A stretch of 64,000 nt of DNA from DASYXW01 sp035934405 (GTDB taxonomy: Bacteria > Acidobacteriota > Terriglobia > UBA7540): positions 25,453 to 89,452 of the forward strand of contig DASYXW010000029.1 in NCBI GenBank assembly GCA_035934405.1. Reading direction: 5' to 3'. This document shows, piece by piece, positions 43,101 to 53,846 of this stretch (positions are counted from its first letter, which is position 1; every line of letters begins with the position of its first letter). The notes beneath the pieces are model-generated. The model ran no database searches. It had not been told where the DNA came from and saw only the letters and a program-made list of their open reading frames with translations. The translations under genes were made by a program, and so were the position numbers.

Positions 43101-43886
43101 CTCGCGATAGCGGCGCGCCTTGGACGCCTGCCGCTTCAGGGAGTTCACCTGCTTGGTGACTTCCTCCAAAATGTCAGTGACGCGCCCCAGGTTCAGCCGC
43201 GCTGATTCGAGCTTGGACTCGGCCAGCCGTTTCCGTGTCTTGAACTTTGAAACACCCGCCGCTTCCTCAATGATGGCGCGGCGGTCGGAAGGTTTTGAGC
43301 TCAGGATTTGCCCAATGCGTCCCTGCTCAATGATGGCGTAGGACTCAGGGCCGAGACCCGTGCCCATGAACAGGTCCTGAATGTCTCGCAGGCGGCAGGC
43401 GTCGCCGTTGATAAGATACTCGCTCTCGCCCGACCGGAAAAGCCGCCGCGTGACGGTGATCTCACCGTCACGATGCCTCAGGGCTACAGGGGTCAGGGGC
43501 CGGGGGTCAGGGGTCAGGAAGTCGCTTACGGGGTTCTCGCGAGCGGGCACACCCGAGGTATCAGCCACCTCATCGTTTCCTGGCTCGACCGGAGACTTCG
43601 CGCAATTGATTTCCATCGCGTCCGGGTCGATCAAGCTCAGGCTGACTTCCGCCATGCCGGTGGGCGGACGGGTGCCTGTGCCGTTGAAGATGACGTCGGC
43701 CATACGGTCGCCGCGCAACATCCGCGCGCTCTGCTCGCCCAGCACCCAACTGATGGCGTCGGACAAGTTCGACTTGCCACAGCCGTTCGGCCCGACCACG
43801 GCCACCGTGCCCTCGCCAAACTCCAGACGCGTGCGGTCCGCGAACGACTTGAACCCAAGCAGTTCGACCCGTTTCAGCTTGAACAA
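40137..43886 (-). CDS. smc: Chromosome segregation protein SMC
   Basis: Condensin ATPase, 1249 residues. The head halves carry Walker A GPNGCGKSN (residues about 32-40), the signature LLSGGEKALAALALL and Walker B FCILDEVDAPLDDSNV near the C-terminus. Between them are two coiled coils and a hinge (about 530-680, HSFHPLGVLADFVEVAPGYE). The start is a TTG at 43886 with GGAGGA 7 bases before it, matching the usual MxxKxxELxGFKSF opening; the frame remains open 86 codons further upstream but without homology. About 40 extra residues (about 94-137) occur in the N-terminal head, including LTPDPRPLTPVAL from a repetitive DNA sequence. ScpA and ScpB are not in the window. Confidence 0.95.
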   Translation of the reverse strand: MFKLKRVELLGFKSFADRTRLEFGEGTVAVVGPNGCGKSNLSDAISWVLGEQSARMLRGDRMADVIFNGTGTRPPTGMAEVSLSLIDPDAMEINCAKSPVEPGNDEVADTSGVPARENPVSDFLTPDPRPLTPVALRHRDGEITVTRRLFRSGESEYLINGDACRLRDIQDLFMGTGLGPESYAIIEQGRIGQILSSKPSDRRAIIEEAAGVSKFKTRKRLAESKLESARLNLGRVTDILEEVTKQVNSLKRQASKARRYRELKDELRGRLKLVLTSRLISLEAECLRLRGELAGIGAECSSAAAQLELLEREQKSAASRHEELEQELTCLRESLAQAELERERLRSAAEQVRRQAESLRSRTAEAETERGQLQLQLGALDEQAASCAGRAEQVHCEWEAAGRRLAQLQAAQSELSSALDATESQVEAGRQELLAAVARAAELRNQLVQTEEMGLALDRQAARASVEQSRAEQERARLGVDLEAMMAEQQREEISSASLGRVTSEVSAALDEARREQTARLGAMDALRQEFSEAKARRQALDESLARHAYSTESVRHLLSGALSTNGHSFHPLGVLADFVEVAPGYEEVVEEFLKRELDCVVVADHKEARQGIALLESEGSGRSTFFVKEFPSNGHGSGNGHGAEAAPPPRPAGVVASLQELVRFHARLGLNGGGVFPALEHAYLVQDAATAERLTREYPRDHFLTPQGEHYHHRLVSGGKASEAGPLALRRDFRELDRRTAELEQALRAAEDSLAEIAERAARLDDELRRLNAAKFEAEKKSIVASEKLRQARESVERAAERLSVLRDEATAAERERQSIQSRHASLESQLREAQAEQSRHEAEISEVLRAGRETRQRLDHLGQEMGEAQARVSALEERTQAVEAERARLTAATGEVRTQLVRLGEQVDVWSREQQQLGQEGMRVAERLARLDVEQEAAVERRQGMEQESAALRARRDAIVPGVESARAALEKSRERRSETEVALARAESDLGHHAQQCREELHVEPDVLRGEAASEPGLEGEALQSAEQEVRELKARLENLGPVNQMALEELQESEERFAFLETQRQDLLGSIEDTSQAIREIDQVSRRQFLEAFEAINGYFAESFRTLFGGGTGQMRLSDEADAESGIDIVAQPPGKRLQNVLLLSGGEKALAALALLIAVFRFTPSPFCILDEVDAPLDDSNVARFTRMIENMSEQTQFILITHNKRTMEISRVMYGVTMQEPGISKLVSVRFDAPQRELVAVPA

Positions 43887-44079
43887 TTTGCTTTCCTCCG
43901 CAAGTCCCGCGATCCGTGCTGGCGCACCAACGAGACAAGCTGACGCGAGTATCCCCTGTACTCGATTAGAACCTAGCACTAGGGCTCGGGGTTGTAAAGG
44001 GAAAAAGCACAATAGAATGCGTTTTTTGCGGGCCGATACCCCTAGATATAGTGGCAGCCCGAACCCGGCCGGCCGGGGG

Positions 44080-45591
<1,512 letters not shown>

Positions 45592-45628
45592 GTCTCTGGC
45601 TCTTTCATCCTTTACTAAGAGAAGTCAT

Positions 45629-45742
45629 ATCAATAAGTTGACGGCTTTGATTAAATAAGTTGCTTATTTTCAGCATGTTGACGGCTTTCACGTTTTCCAA
45701 AATACTGCCAGCTTGTGTTTTCAATAAGTTGACGGCTTCGTT
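45629..45742. repeat. Three-copy repeat array upstream of gcvPB
   Basis: Three copies of about 20 bp with core CAATAAGTTGACGGCTT start at 45631, 45671 and 45722 (spacing 40 and 51). The last copy continues CGTTCGT. A second array at 62536-62650 has copies at 62536, 62575 and 62626 (spacing 39 and 51) and the same last-copy extension. Both lie upstream of minus-strand genes. Confidence 0.7.
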
Positions 45743-45793
45743 CGTACATTTTCCTGCTTTTTTTAAGATGCCTCACGCTCGGCCTCCCGACTT

Positions 45794-46105
45794 TCAGTTG
45801 CGGTGCGCTCTGCCCTCGAGGAAGGCCTTGAGAGCCCGATCGGTGGCGGCCTGAGCTTGAGCCAGTCGATGAAAGTCGGTGCGGGAAGTCTGAGCCAGCC
45901 GCCGGACGTCACTGCGTAGAGTCACTCCATAACGCACCAGCCGGGTGCCGACCCGATTATTCAACGCGACCACGCGCTCCAAACGGTCCAGACGCACGTC
46001 AGCCTTGCGGAAACGTTCGTCGGCCCGGTCGAACTTGGCGTCGAAGCGGGCATCCATCCGAGCCTGATTCTTCAGCATGAACTCGATCGTTTTCTCGACG
46101 TCCAT
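45794..46105 (-). CDS. Small coiled-coil protein
   Basis: A 103-residue, highly charged helical protein starting MDVEKTIEFMLKNQARMDAR and continuing in heptads (FDAKFDRADERFRKADVRLD, LERVVALNNRVGTRL). It has no signal peptide or enzymatic motif. Proteins with this MDVEKTIxF-like opening are common small unknowns in Acidobacteria as I recall, but no function is known. It is divergent from sufB; the 150 bp between them holds the sufB promoter. A broadly similar small coiled-coil gene (52229-52495) occurs inside the suf locus. Confidence 0.6.
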   Translation of the reverse strand: MDVEKTIEFMLKNQARMDARFDAKFDRADERFRKADVRLDRLERVVALNNRVGTRLVRYGVTLRSDVRRLAQTSRTDFHRLAQAQAATDRALKAFLEGRAHRN

Positions 46106-46150
46106 TCGTACCCTCCCGCTGCTACCGATTATACCCTACAGCCGCCTCCG

Positions 46151-46187
46151 CAACAATCTTGACTTTGTTGTATAGATTGCTTATCAT
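46151..46187 (+). promoter_or_regulatory. sufB promoter with candidate operator
   Basis: TTGACT (46159-46164) and TATCAT (46182-46187) are 17 bases apart, about 70 bases before sufB. A perfect inverted repeat CAACAA-N8-TTGTTG (46151-46170) overlaps the -35 box. It is a candidate site for the Rrf2 regulator encoded at the end of the locus; that link is inference. Confidence 0.55.
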
Positions 46188-46257
46188 ACACAGTGAGCTG
46201 TTTCGCGTGGCTTACACGCCATGCAGGCCCCATGGACTTGACGAAAAGGAGTTCCGG

Positions 46258-47700
46258 ATGCCCACCCCAGTCAGTAACGTTGAGACCCTGGCCAACCAGG
46301 AATACAAGTACGGCTTTGTGACCGAAATCGAGACCGACGCGGTTCCTCGCGGCTTGAGCGAGGACATCGTCCGGCTGATCTCGGCCAAGAAGAACGAGCC
46401 GGAATGGATGCTCGAATGGCGGCTGAAGTCCTACCGGCACTGGCTCACCATGACCGAGCCCACGTGGGCGAATGTCCATTACCCCGCCATCCCTTACCAG
46501 GACTACATTTATTATTCCGCGCCCAAGTCGAAGGCGGCGATGCGGCCGGAGGATATCGATCCCGAGCTGCTGCGCACTTATGAAAAGTTGGGCATCCCGC
46601 TGCAAGAGCGGGAACTGCTGGCGGGCGTGGCGGTGGACGCGGTGTTTGACAGCGTCTCGGTGGCCACCACGTTCCGGGCGAAGCTGGCCGAAAAAGGCAT
46701 CATCTTCTGCTCGTTCTCGGAGGCAGTCCGCGAGCAGCCGGAGCTGGTGAAGAAGTACCTGGGCTCGGTCGTCCCCTACACGGACAACTTCTTCGCCACG
46801 CTCAACTCCGCCGTGTTCAGCGATGGATCGTTCTGTTACGTCCCCAAGGGCGTGCGCTGCCCGATGGAGCTTTCCACCTACTTCCGCATCAACGCCAAGG
46901 ACACCGGCCAGTTCGAGCGCACGCTGATAATTGCCGACGAGGGCGCCTACGTGAGCTACCTCGAAGGCTGCACGGCGCCGATGCGCGACACCAACCAGTT
47001 GCACGCGGCGGTGGTGGAACTCATCGCGCTCGACAACGCCACGGTGAAGTATTCCACCGTCCAGAACTGGTATCCCGGCGACAAGCAGGGCAAGGGCGGC
47101 ATCTACAATTTCGTCACCAAGCGCGGCGCGTGCCGGGGCGTGAATTCGAAGATCTCCTGGACCCAGGTCGAGACCGGCTCAGCGATCACGTGGAAGTATC
47201 CCGGCTGCATCCTGCAGGGCGAGAACTCCATCGGCGAATTTTATTCCGTGGCGCTCACCAACAATTACCAGCAGGCCGACACCGGCACGAAGATGATTCA
47301 CATCGGCAAGAACACGAAGAGCACCATCATCTCGAAGGGCATCTCGGCCGGCCACGGGCAGAACAGTTATCGCGGCATGGTGAAAATTCTGAAGGGCGCG
47401 CAGAACTCCCGCAACTACTCGCAGTGCGATTCCCTGCTGCTCGGCGACAAGTGCGGCGCGCACACCTTTCCCTACCTCGAAGTGCGCAACTCGACGGCGC
47501 AAGTGGAACACGAGGCGTCCACGTCAAAGATCGGCGAGGATCAGATCTTCTACTGCCGCCAGCGTGGGATGGCCACCGAAGACGCCGTCTCGATGATCGT
47601 CAACGGCTTCTGCAAGCAAGTGTTCAAGGAACTGCCAATGGAGTTTGCGGTGGAAGCGACGAAGCTACTGAGCGTGAGTTTGGAGGGGAGTGTCGGGTAA
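46258..47700 (+). CDS. sufB: Fe-S cluster assembly protein SufB
   Basis: Core scaffold subunit of the SufBCD complex on which Fe-S clusters are built. Length 480 residues, normal for the family. Recognisable parts: TLANQEYKYGFVTEIETDAV at the start, ISAKKNEPEWMLEWRLKSY, the beta-helix core (SYLEGCTAPMRDTNQLHAAV, KISWTQVETGSAITWKYPGC) and the C-terminal HEASTSKIGEDQIFYCRQRG. The start at 46258 has AAAAGGAG in front; the frame extends upstream without homology. It is the first suf gene and is separated from sufC by 2.2 kb of IS200-like repeats and a YfiT/DinB gene. Confidence 0.97.
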   Translation: MPTPVSNVETLANQEYKYGFVTEIETDAVPRGLSEDIVRLISAKKNEPEWMLEWRLKSYRHWLTMTEPTWANVHYPAIPYQDYIYYSAPKSKAAMRPEDIDPELLRTYEKLGIPLQERELLAGVAVDAVFDSVSVATTFRAKLAEKGIIFCSFSEAVREQPELVKKYLGSVVPYTDNFFATLNSAVFSDGSFCYVPKGVRCPMELSTYFRINAKDTGQFERTLIIADEGAYVSYLEGCTAPMRDTNQLHAAVVELIALDNATVKYSTVQNWYPGDKQGKGGIYNFVTKRGACRGVNSKISWTQVETGSAITWKYPGCILQGENSIGEFYSVALTNNYQQADTGTKMIHIGKNTKSTIISKGISAGHGQNSYRGMVKILKGAQNSRNYSQCDSLLLGDKCGAHTFPYLEVRNSTAQVEHEASTSKIGEDQIFYCRQRGMATEDAVSMIVNGFCKQVFKELPMEFAVEATKLLSVSLEGSVG

Positions 47701-47786
47701 TTTTGGGTTGCGAATGCTGAATAATGATGGTGACGGCTGGCGCAGACATCGTGCTTTTCCAATGTCTGCGACGAGAGAGAACAACT

Positions 47787-47891
47787 ATGGCAACCAAGTC
47801 GCTCTTGACGGTTGAAGAGTTCATGCGGCTGCCGGAGTCGGTCGGCACGCGCGGCGTGGGTTACGAGCTGGGAGCCCCGCAAGGGGCATAG
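47787..47891 (+). pseudogene. Truncated Uma2-type (DUF820) gene start
   Basis: The 34-codon frame MATKSLLTVEEFMRLPESVG then TRGVGYELGAPQGA matches the N-terminus of Uma2/DUF820 PD-(D/E)xK-like proteins (MAxKxLLTxEEFxxLP...YEL). The family is about 180-200 residues. It is cut exactly where the first IS200-like repeat unit begins (47873), and the last five codons come from that repeat. The remainder of the gene is not found downstream. Confidence 0.7.
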
Positions 47892-48112
47892 TCCTGTGGC
47901 CCACGGCGACTGCTTTTGGAGCCGTGGGATACGGAGGCTCATACAGAGAATGCAAGCCCCGGAGGGGCGCCATCGGGTGACTGAGCCGATGCGGCGGGCG
48001 GCTGAGAGTGACGCGCAGCAGATGCCGCCCCGCCGGGGCTCCTGATCATCGCCGCCAGCGGTTTTCCCACGGCTGGCGCCGTGGGCCAGAAGACGGCGCC
48101 CCTGACGGGGCT
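47873..48112. mobile_element. Non-autonomous IS200-like element, unit 1
   Basis: Contains only the two ends of the transposase element at 48424-49078. Left end: hairpins AGCCCCGCAAGGGGC, CCCACGGC...GCCGTGGG and GCCCCGGAGGGGC. Right end: hairpins GCCGCCCCGCCGGGGCT, CCCACGGCTGGCGCCGTGGG and GCGCCCCTGACGGGGC. About 50 bp separate the ends. A 36-bp linker (GCTAAACGGATAGGCGAG...) leads to unit 2. Confidence 0.75.
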
Positions 48113-48148
48113 GCTAAACGGATAGGCGAGTAATACGAGAAGGATGAC

Positions 48149-48387
48149 AGCCCCGCAAGGGGGCATAGTCCTGTGGCCCACGGCGACTGCTTTGGAGCCG
48201 TGGGATGCCAGGCTTATAAGTAGAATGCAAGCCCCGGAGGGGCGACATCGGGCGACCGAGCGGATGCGCCGGGCGGCTGAGAGTGACGTGCAGCAGATGC
48301 CGCCCCGCTGGGGCTCCTGATCATCGCCGCCAGCGGTTTTCCCACGGCTGGCGCCGTGGGCCAGAAGACGGCGCCCCTGACGGGGCT
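48149..48387. mobile_element. Non-autonomous IS200-like element, unit 2 (tandem copy)
   Basis: Nearly identical to unit 1, offset by 276 bp, with the same 36-bp linker on its right side leading into the transposase-bearing copy at 48424. Identity across the linker too indicates tandem duplication of a 275-276 bp segment rather than two independent insertions. Confidence 0.75.
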
Positions 48388-48423
48388 GCTAAACGGATAG
48401 GCGAGTAATACGAGAAGGATGAC

Positions 48424-49078
48424 AGCCCCGCAAGGGGCATGATCCTGTGGCCCACGGCGACTGCTTTTGGAGCCGTGGGATGCGGAAAAGCGGAAGAAAG
48501 GGTGAGCCCCGTTAGGGGCGGCATCAGCATGGCTCACACGTATACGAACGTGATCATCCACGCCCTGTTCAGTACGAAGGATCGCGAGCCTTTGCTGACG
48601 CCGGAAGTGAAGACCGAGATGCTGGACTATCTCGGCGGCACAGTGAACAAGCTCGGAGGCCAGTCGTTGCTGGTGAACGGCCCGGCGGATCACGTCCACA
48701 TGCTGTTTGTGCAGCCCGCAGCTCTATCGCTCGCAGATGTGATGGAGAAGGTCAAAACGAACTCATCGGGCTGGGTGAAGCGGCGCTGGACCCAAAGCAG
48801 CGGGTTTGCCTGGCAAACCGGCTACACCGCCTTCAGCGTGAGCAAGTCACAAGTTGGGCGCGTGAGAGACTACATCGCTGGACAAGAGGAGCATCACAGG
48901 AGAGTCACTTTCCAAGAGGAAGTATTGGCGTTTCTAAAGAAGCAGGGAATCACGTATGACCCGAAGTATTTGTTCAATTGAGCTTCTGATGCCGCCCCGC
49001 TGGGGCTGGCGAGGAATCGAGGTGACGTTTTCCCACGGCTCGCGCCGTGGGCCGCAGGACGGCGCCCCTAGCGGGGCT
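48424..49078 (+). mobile_element. IS200-like insertion element with Y1 transposase
   Basis: The left end (48424 to about 48527) has the hairpins AGCCCCGCAAGGGGC, CCCACGGC...GCCGTGGG and GCCCCGTTAGGGGC; the right end (about 48990-49078) has GCCGCCCCGCTGGGGCT, CCCACGGCTCGCGCCGTGGG and GCGCCCCTAGCGGGGC. The transposase gene sits between them. IS200-type elements lack inverted terminal repeats and use subterminal hairpins, which fits. Confidence 0.75.
48529..48981 (+). CDS. tnpA: IS200/IS605-family Y1 (HUH) transposase
   Basis: A 150-residue single-domain transposase of the usual IS200 length. The HUH motif is HVH in LLVNGPADHVHMLFVQP (about residues 55-71). The catalytic tyrosine is in VGRVRDYIAGQEEHHRRVTF, the standard helix ending in QxxHH. 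The start MAHTYTNVIIHALFSTKDRE is the usual opening of the family. Such enzymes cut and join single-stranded DNA at the hairpin ends and excise or insert via ssDNA at replication forks. All key residues are present, so it may be active and could act on the two end-only units upstream. Confidence 0.93.
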   Translation: MAHTYTNVIIHALFSTKDREPLLTPEVKTEMLDYLGGTVNKLGGQSLLVNGPADHVHMLFVQPAALSLADVMEKVKTNSSGWVKRRWTQSSGFAWQTGYTAFSVSKSQVGRVRDYIAGQEEHHRRVTFQEEVLAFLKKQGITYDPKYLFN

Positions 49079-49179
49079 AGCGAGAGCCACAGGATGATGT
49101 CTTGAATGATACTGAATTACGACCGGGATTTGCATCAAGGTATCGAGTTTGTTTGAGTGATCTGACTCAGGAGGTACGA

Positions 49180-49725
49180 ATGGAAGCGACAGCAGCGCCC
49201 GATTTGCGGTTTCCGGTTGGCAAGTTCAAGTGGGAAGGACCCATCACCAACCAGCAGCGGCACCACTTTATCGGCGATATTGAGCAGACCCCGGCGCGGC
49301 TGCGCGACGCTGTGAAAGGATTGACCGGGCAACAACTCGATACGCCCTACCGCGAGGGCGGATGGACGGTTCGCCAGGTGGTGCATCACCTGCCTGACAG
49401 TCACTTGAACAGCTACACGCGCTTTCGGTTGGCGCTGACGGAAGACGCCCCGACCATCAAGCCCTACGACGAGAAGAAGTGGGCGGAACTCGCGGACGCG
49501 CGCACGGCGCCCATCGAGATTTCGCTCAATCTGCTTGAATCATTGCACCACCGCTGGGCGATGCTGTTGCGGTCGTTGAAGACCGAGGATTGGGCGCGGA
49601 CGTTTCGGCATCCGGAGCGCGGTCCGATGACGCTCGACCAGAACCTGGCGCTTTATGCCTGGCACGGACGGCATCACGTGGCGCACATCACGTCGCTGCG
49701 CGAGCGCATGGGCTGGAAAAGCTGA
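49180..49725 (+). CDS. YfiT/DinB-like metal-dependent transferase or hydrolase
   Basis: A 181-residue four-helix-bundle protein of the YfiT branch of the DinB superfamily. It starts LRFPVGKFKWEGPIT, the YfiT-type opening. Metal-ligand histidines are visible in WTVRQVVHHLPDSHLNSYTR and YAWHGRHHVAHITSLRERMG. Related Gram-positive proteins transfer thiols (bacillithiol S-transferases); Acidobacteria members are uncharacterised. An AGGAGGT-like site precedes the ATG; the upstream frame to 49102 has no homology. It lies between the IS element and sufC in the direction of the suf genes, and might use read-through transcription. Confidence 0.88.
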   Translation: MEATAAPDLRFPVGKFKWEGPITNQQRHHFIGDIEQTPARLRDAVKGLTGQQLDTPYREGGWTVRQVVHHLPDSHLNSYTRFRLALTEDAPTIKPYDEKKWAELADARTAPIEISLNLLESLHHRWAMLLRSLKTEDWARTFRHPERGPMTLDQNLALYAWHGRHHVAHITSLRERMGWKS

Positions 49726-49736
49726 GACCCTTGCCA

Positions 49737-49873
49737 CAGAGGCGCTGAGACGCCGAGAAACAATGAAAACAGAAACTAGAAATCAGAACACTGCCGATAG
49801 AGTCGGATCCTCCGGTCCTGATTTCTGGTTTCTGCCTTCTGATTCCTCTATGTCTCTGTGCCTCCGCGGCTAG
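49737..49873. repeat. Imperfect inverted word-like repeat upstream of sufC
   Basis: CCACAGAGGCGCTGAGACGC (left) is inverted relative to GTCTCTGTGCCTCCGCGG (right). An inner pair CAGAAACTAGAAATCAG / CTGATTTCTGGTTTCTG nests inside. The whole can fold as a long imperfect hairpin between the YfiT gene and sufC. Confidence 0.55.
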
Positions 49874-49891
49874 AAAAACTTGGAGAACTCA

Positions 49892-50653
<762 letters not shown>

Positions 50654-50789
50654 GAGTGCCCCCGGCTTCGGAGCGGGCTCGGAACAAAGCCACGATGTGG
50701 CTTGGAATCAATAAGATGCTAGCGTTACGTCGCAGAAACGAATTGAACGAAAGCACCACGTCAGAGGGCCATTGCAGGAGAGGGAATTG

Positions 50790-52199
50790 ATGACGGCTGT
50801 TGGGCAGCAGCAGGACACTTATTTTTCGCAATTTGCCGACCTTGTGGGGCGCCTCGCGGGCAAGGAGCCGGCGTGGCTCCAGAAGATTCGCAAAGCGGCG
50901 ATCGACCGGTTCGGCGAGCTGGGATTCCCCACGACCAAGAACGAGGAGTGGAAATACACCAACGTCGCTCCCATCGCCCGCACGCCGTTTCGGCCTTCGC
51001 AGGGGCGCGTCCCGCCCGGCTTCGCGCGGTTCGAGGAATCGCAGTTGGCGGATTTCGCCAAGTGCATCCCACTCGTTTTCGTGAACGGGCATTACATGGA
51101 CGATCTCGCGCCCGGCGCCGAGCTGCCCGCCGGGGTCCGCGCCGGCAGCCTGGCCGCGGCCATCACGAGTCCAACGCCTCCTTCACGGTTTGTCGAGCAG
51201 CACCTGGCGCGTCATGCTCCTTACGACGAGCAGGCTTTTGTGGCGCTCAACACCGCTTTCATGCAGGATGGCGCCTTCGTCGAGATCTCGAAAGACGTGA
51301 TCCTTCAGAAGCCCATTTACCTGTTATTCATCTCGGTCGAGATTCCCGGCTTCAATGAGCCGGTGGTCTACCATCCACGAAACCTGATCATCGCGGAGCG
51401 AGGCAGCCAGGCGAGCGTCATTGAGAACTATCTGGGACTGGGCAATCGCCCGTACTTTACCAACGCCGTCACCGAAGTGGTGGTGGGCGAGAACGCGCGG
51501 CTGGATTACACCAAGGTGCAGCAGGAAGCCGCTGACGCCTTTCATGTTGCCACGCAGCACTTCACCCAGGAGCGCTCGTCGAGCGTGACCACGCACATGA
51601 TTTCATTCGGTGGCGCGCTCGACCGTGAGGACACCCGCACCGTGCTCGATGGCGAAGGCGCCGAGAGCCTGCTGCACGGCCTCTATGTCACCAACGGCGG
51701 GCAACACGTGGACCATCACACCGTGATTGACCATGCCAAGCCGCATTGCAGCAGCCGCGAAGTATACAAGGGAGTGCTCGACGGCCACTCGATGGGAGTC
51801 TTCAACGGCAAGATCGTGGTGCGCAAGGACGCTCAGAAAACCGACTCCAAGCAGAGCAACAAGAATCTGCTTCTTTCGGAGAACGCGATTATCAACACCA
51901 AGCCGCAGCTTGAGATTTACGCTGACGACGTGAAGTGCACCCACGGCGCCACCATCGGCCAGATCGACCAGGAGGCGGTCTTTTATCTGCGCTCGCGCGG
52001 CATCGGACGCGAGGATGCGAGGAATCTTCTGATTCAGGCCTTCGCCAACGATATCCTCGACCGGGTCAAGTTCTTGCCGCTGCGCACCGAGTTGAAAAAA
52101 ACGCTGACGGCGCGGCTGGCGGAAGGGCAGGAGTCCGAAGCCAGAAGTCAGAAGTCAGAAGGGCCCGAGGGCCGCGTTTCTACTTTGCAGGAAATCTGA
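50790..52199 (+). CDS. sufD: Fe-S cluster assembly protein SufD
   Basis: Scaffold partner of SufB and SufC, 469 residues. The start MTAVGQQQDTYFSQFADLVG and the motif FPTTKNEEWKYTNVAPIART are typical. The beta-helix core shows HVDHHTVIDHAKPHCSSREV, SKQSNKNLLLSENAIINTKP and the family's final DDVKCTHGATIGQIDQEAVF plus YLRSRGI. GGAG lies before the ATG at 50790. The last 25 residues (EGQESEARSQKSEGPEGRVS) do not belong to the fold: they are encoded by the word-like repeat CCAGAAGTCAGAAGTCAGAAG-type DNA near 52140-52160. Confidence 0.96.
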   Translation: MTAVGQQQDTYFSQFADLVGRLAGKEPAWLQKIRKAAIDRFGELGFPTTKNEEWKYTNVAPIARTPFRPSQGRVPPGFARFEESQLADFAKCIPLVFVNGHYMDDLAPGAELPAGVRAGSLAAAITSPTPPSRFVEQHLARHAPYDEQAFVALNTAFMQDGAFVEISKDVILQKPIYLLFISVEIPGFNEPVVYHPRNLIIAERGSQASVIENYLGLGNRPYFTNAVTEVVVGENARLDYTKVQQEAADAFHVATQHFTQERSSSVTTHMISFGGALDREDTRTVLDGEGAESLLHGLYVTNGGQHVDHHTVIDHAKPHCSSREVYKGVLDGHSMGVFNGKIVVRKDAQKTDSKQSNKNLLLSENAIINTKPQLEIYADDVKCTHGATIGQIDQEAVFYLRSRGIGREDARNLLIQAFANDILDRVKFLPLRTELKKTLTARLAEGQESEARSQKSEGPEGRVSTLQEI

Positions 52200-52228
52200 G
52201 GCGAGCGCCAAAGCTGCGAAGGACGGCT

Positions 52229-52495
52229 ATGACCTTTGCAGAGATGGAACGCGGGACGAAGGTGCTGCAAGACAACATGACCGTGCAGGGAATCATGATG
52301 CATCGCCTGGAAAACAACATGGACCGGCTCGAAAGCGATCTCGCGATGCTGGAGGGCGTTGTCGCTCGAAACAGCGAGGCGATCGATCGGTTGGCGAGCG
52401 GCCAGGCGCTCATGCAGGCGTCGATGCACTCGCTTTTCGAGCACATGGATCGCTTCATTCGCGGCCTGGAATCCAATGGTCACGGAAAGCAGTAG
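52229..52495 (+). CDS. Small coiled-coil protein inside the suf operon
   Basis: An 88-residue helical protein, MTFAEMERGTKVLQDNMTVQ ... MDRLESDLAMLEGVVARNSE, composed of heptads and ending with GLESNGHGKQ. It sits 29 bp after sufD and 28 bp before sufS, in the same direction, so it is surely in the operon. I know of no such Suf component. It resembles other small acidobacterial coiled-coil proteins such as the one at 45794-46105. Function unknown. Confidence 0.6.
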   Translation: MTFAEMERGTKVLQDNMTVQGIMMHRLENNMDRLESDLAMLEGVVARNSEAIDRLASGQALMQASMHSLFEHMDRFIRGLESNGHGKQ

Positions 52496-52523
52496 CCAGG
52501 AGTCCGCAGGCAGGAGTTCGAAC

Positions 52524-53798
<1,275 letters not shown>

Positions 53799-53846
53799 CT
53801 CCCAGTTTCCATTTTCGATTTTCGAGTTTCGTATCTTGAGGCCCTG

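Noticed and set aside
47873..49078. CRISPR-like array
   Set aside because: The repeat units are 240-276 bp with hairpins and only two to three copies; there are no 20-40 bp repeats with unique spacers and no cas genes.
49102..49179. N-terminal extension of the YfiT-like protein
   Set aside because: The upstream codons are adjacent to repeat DNA and have no family similarity; the ATG at 49180 fits the family start and has an AGGAGGT-like site.
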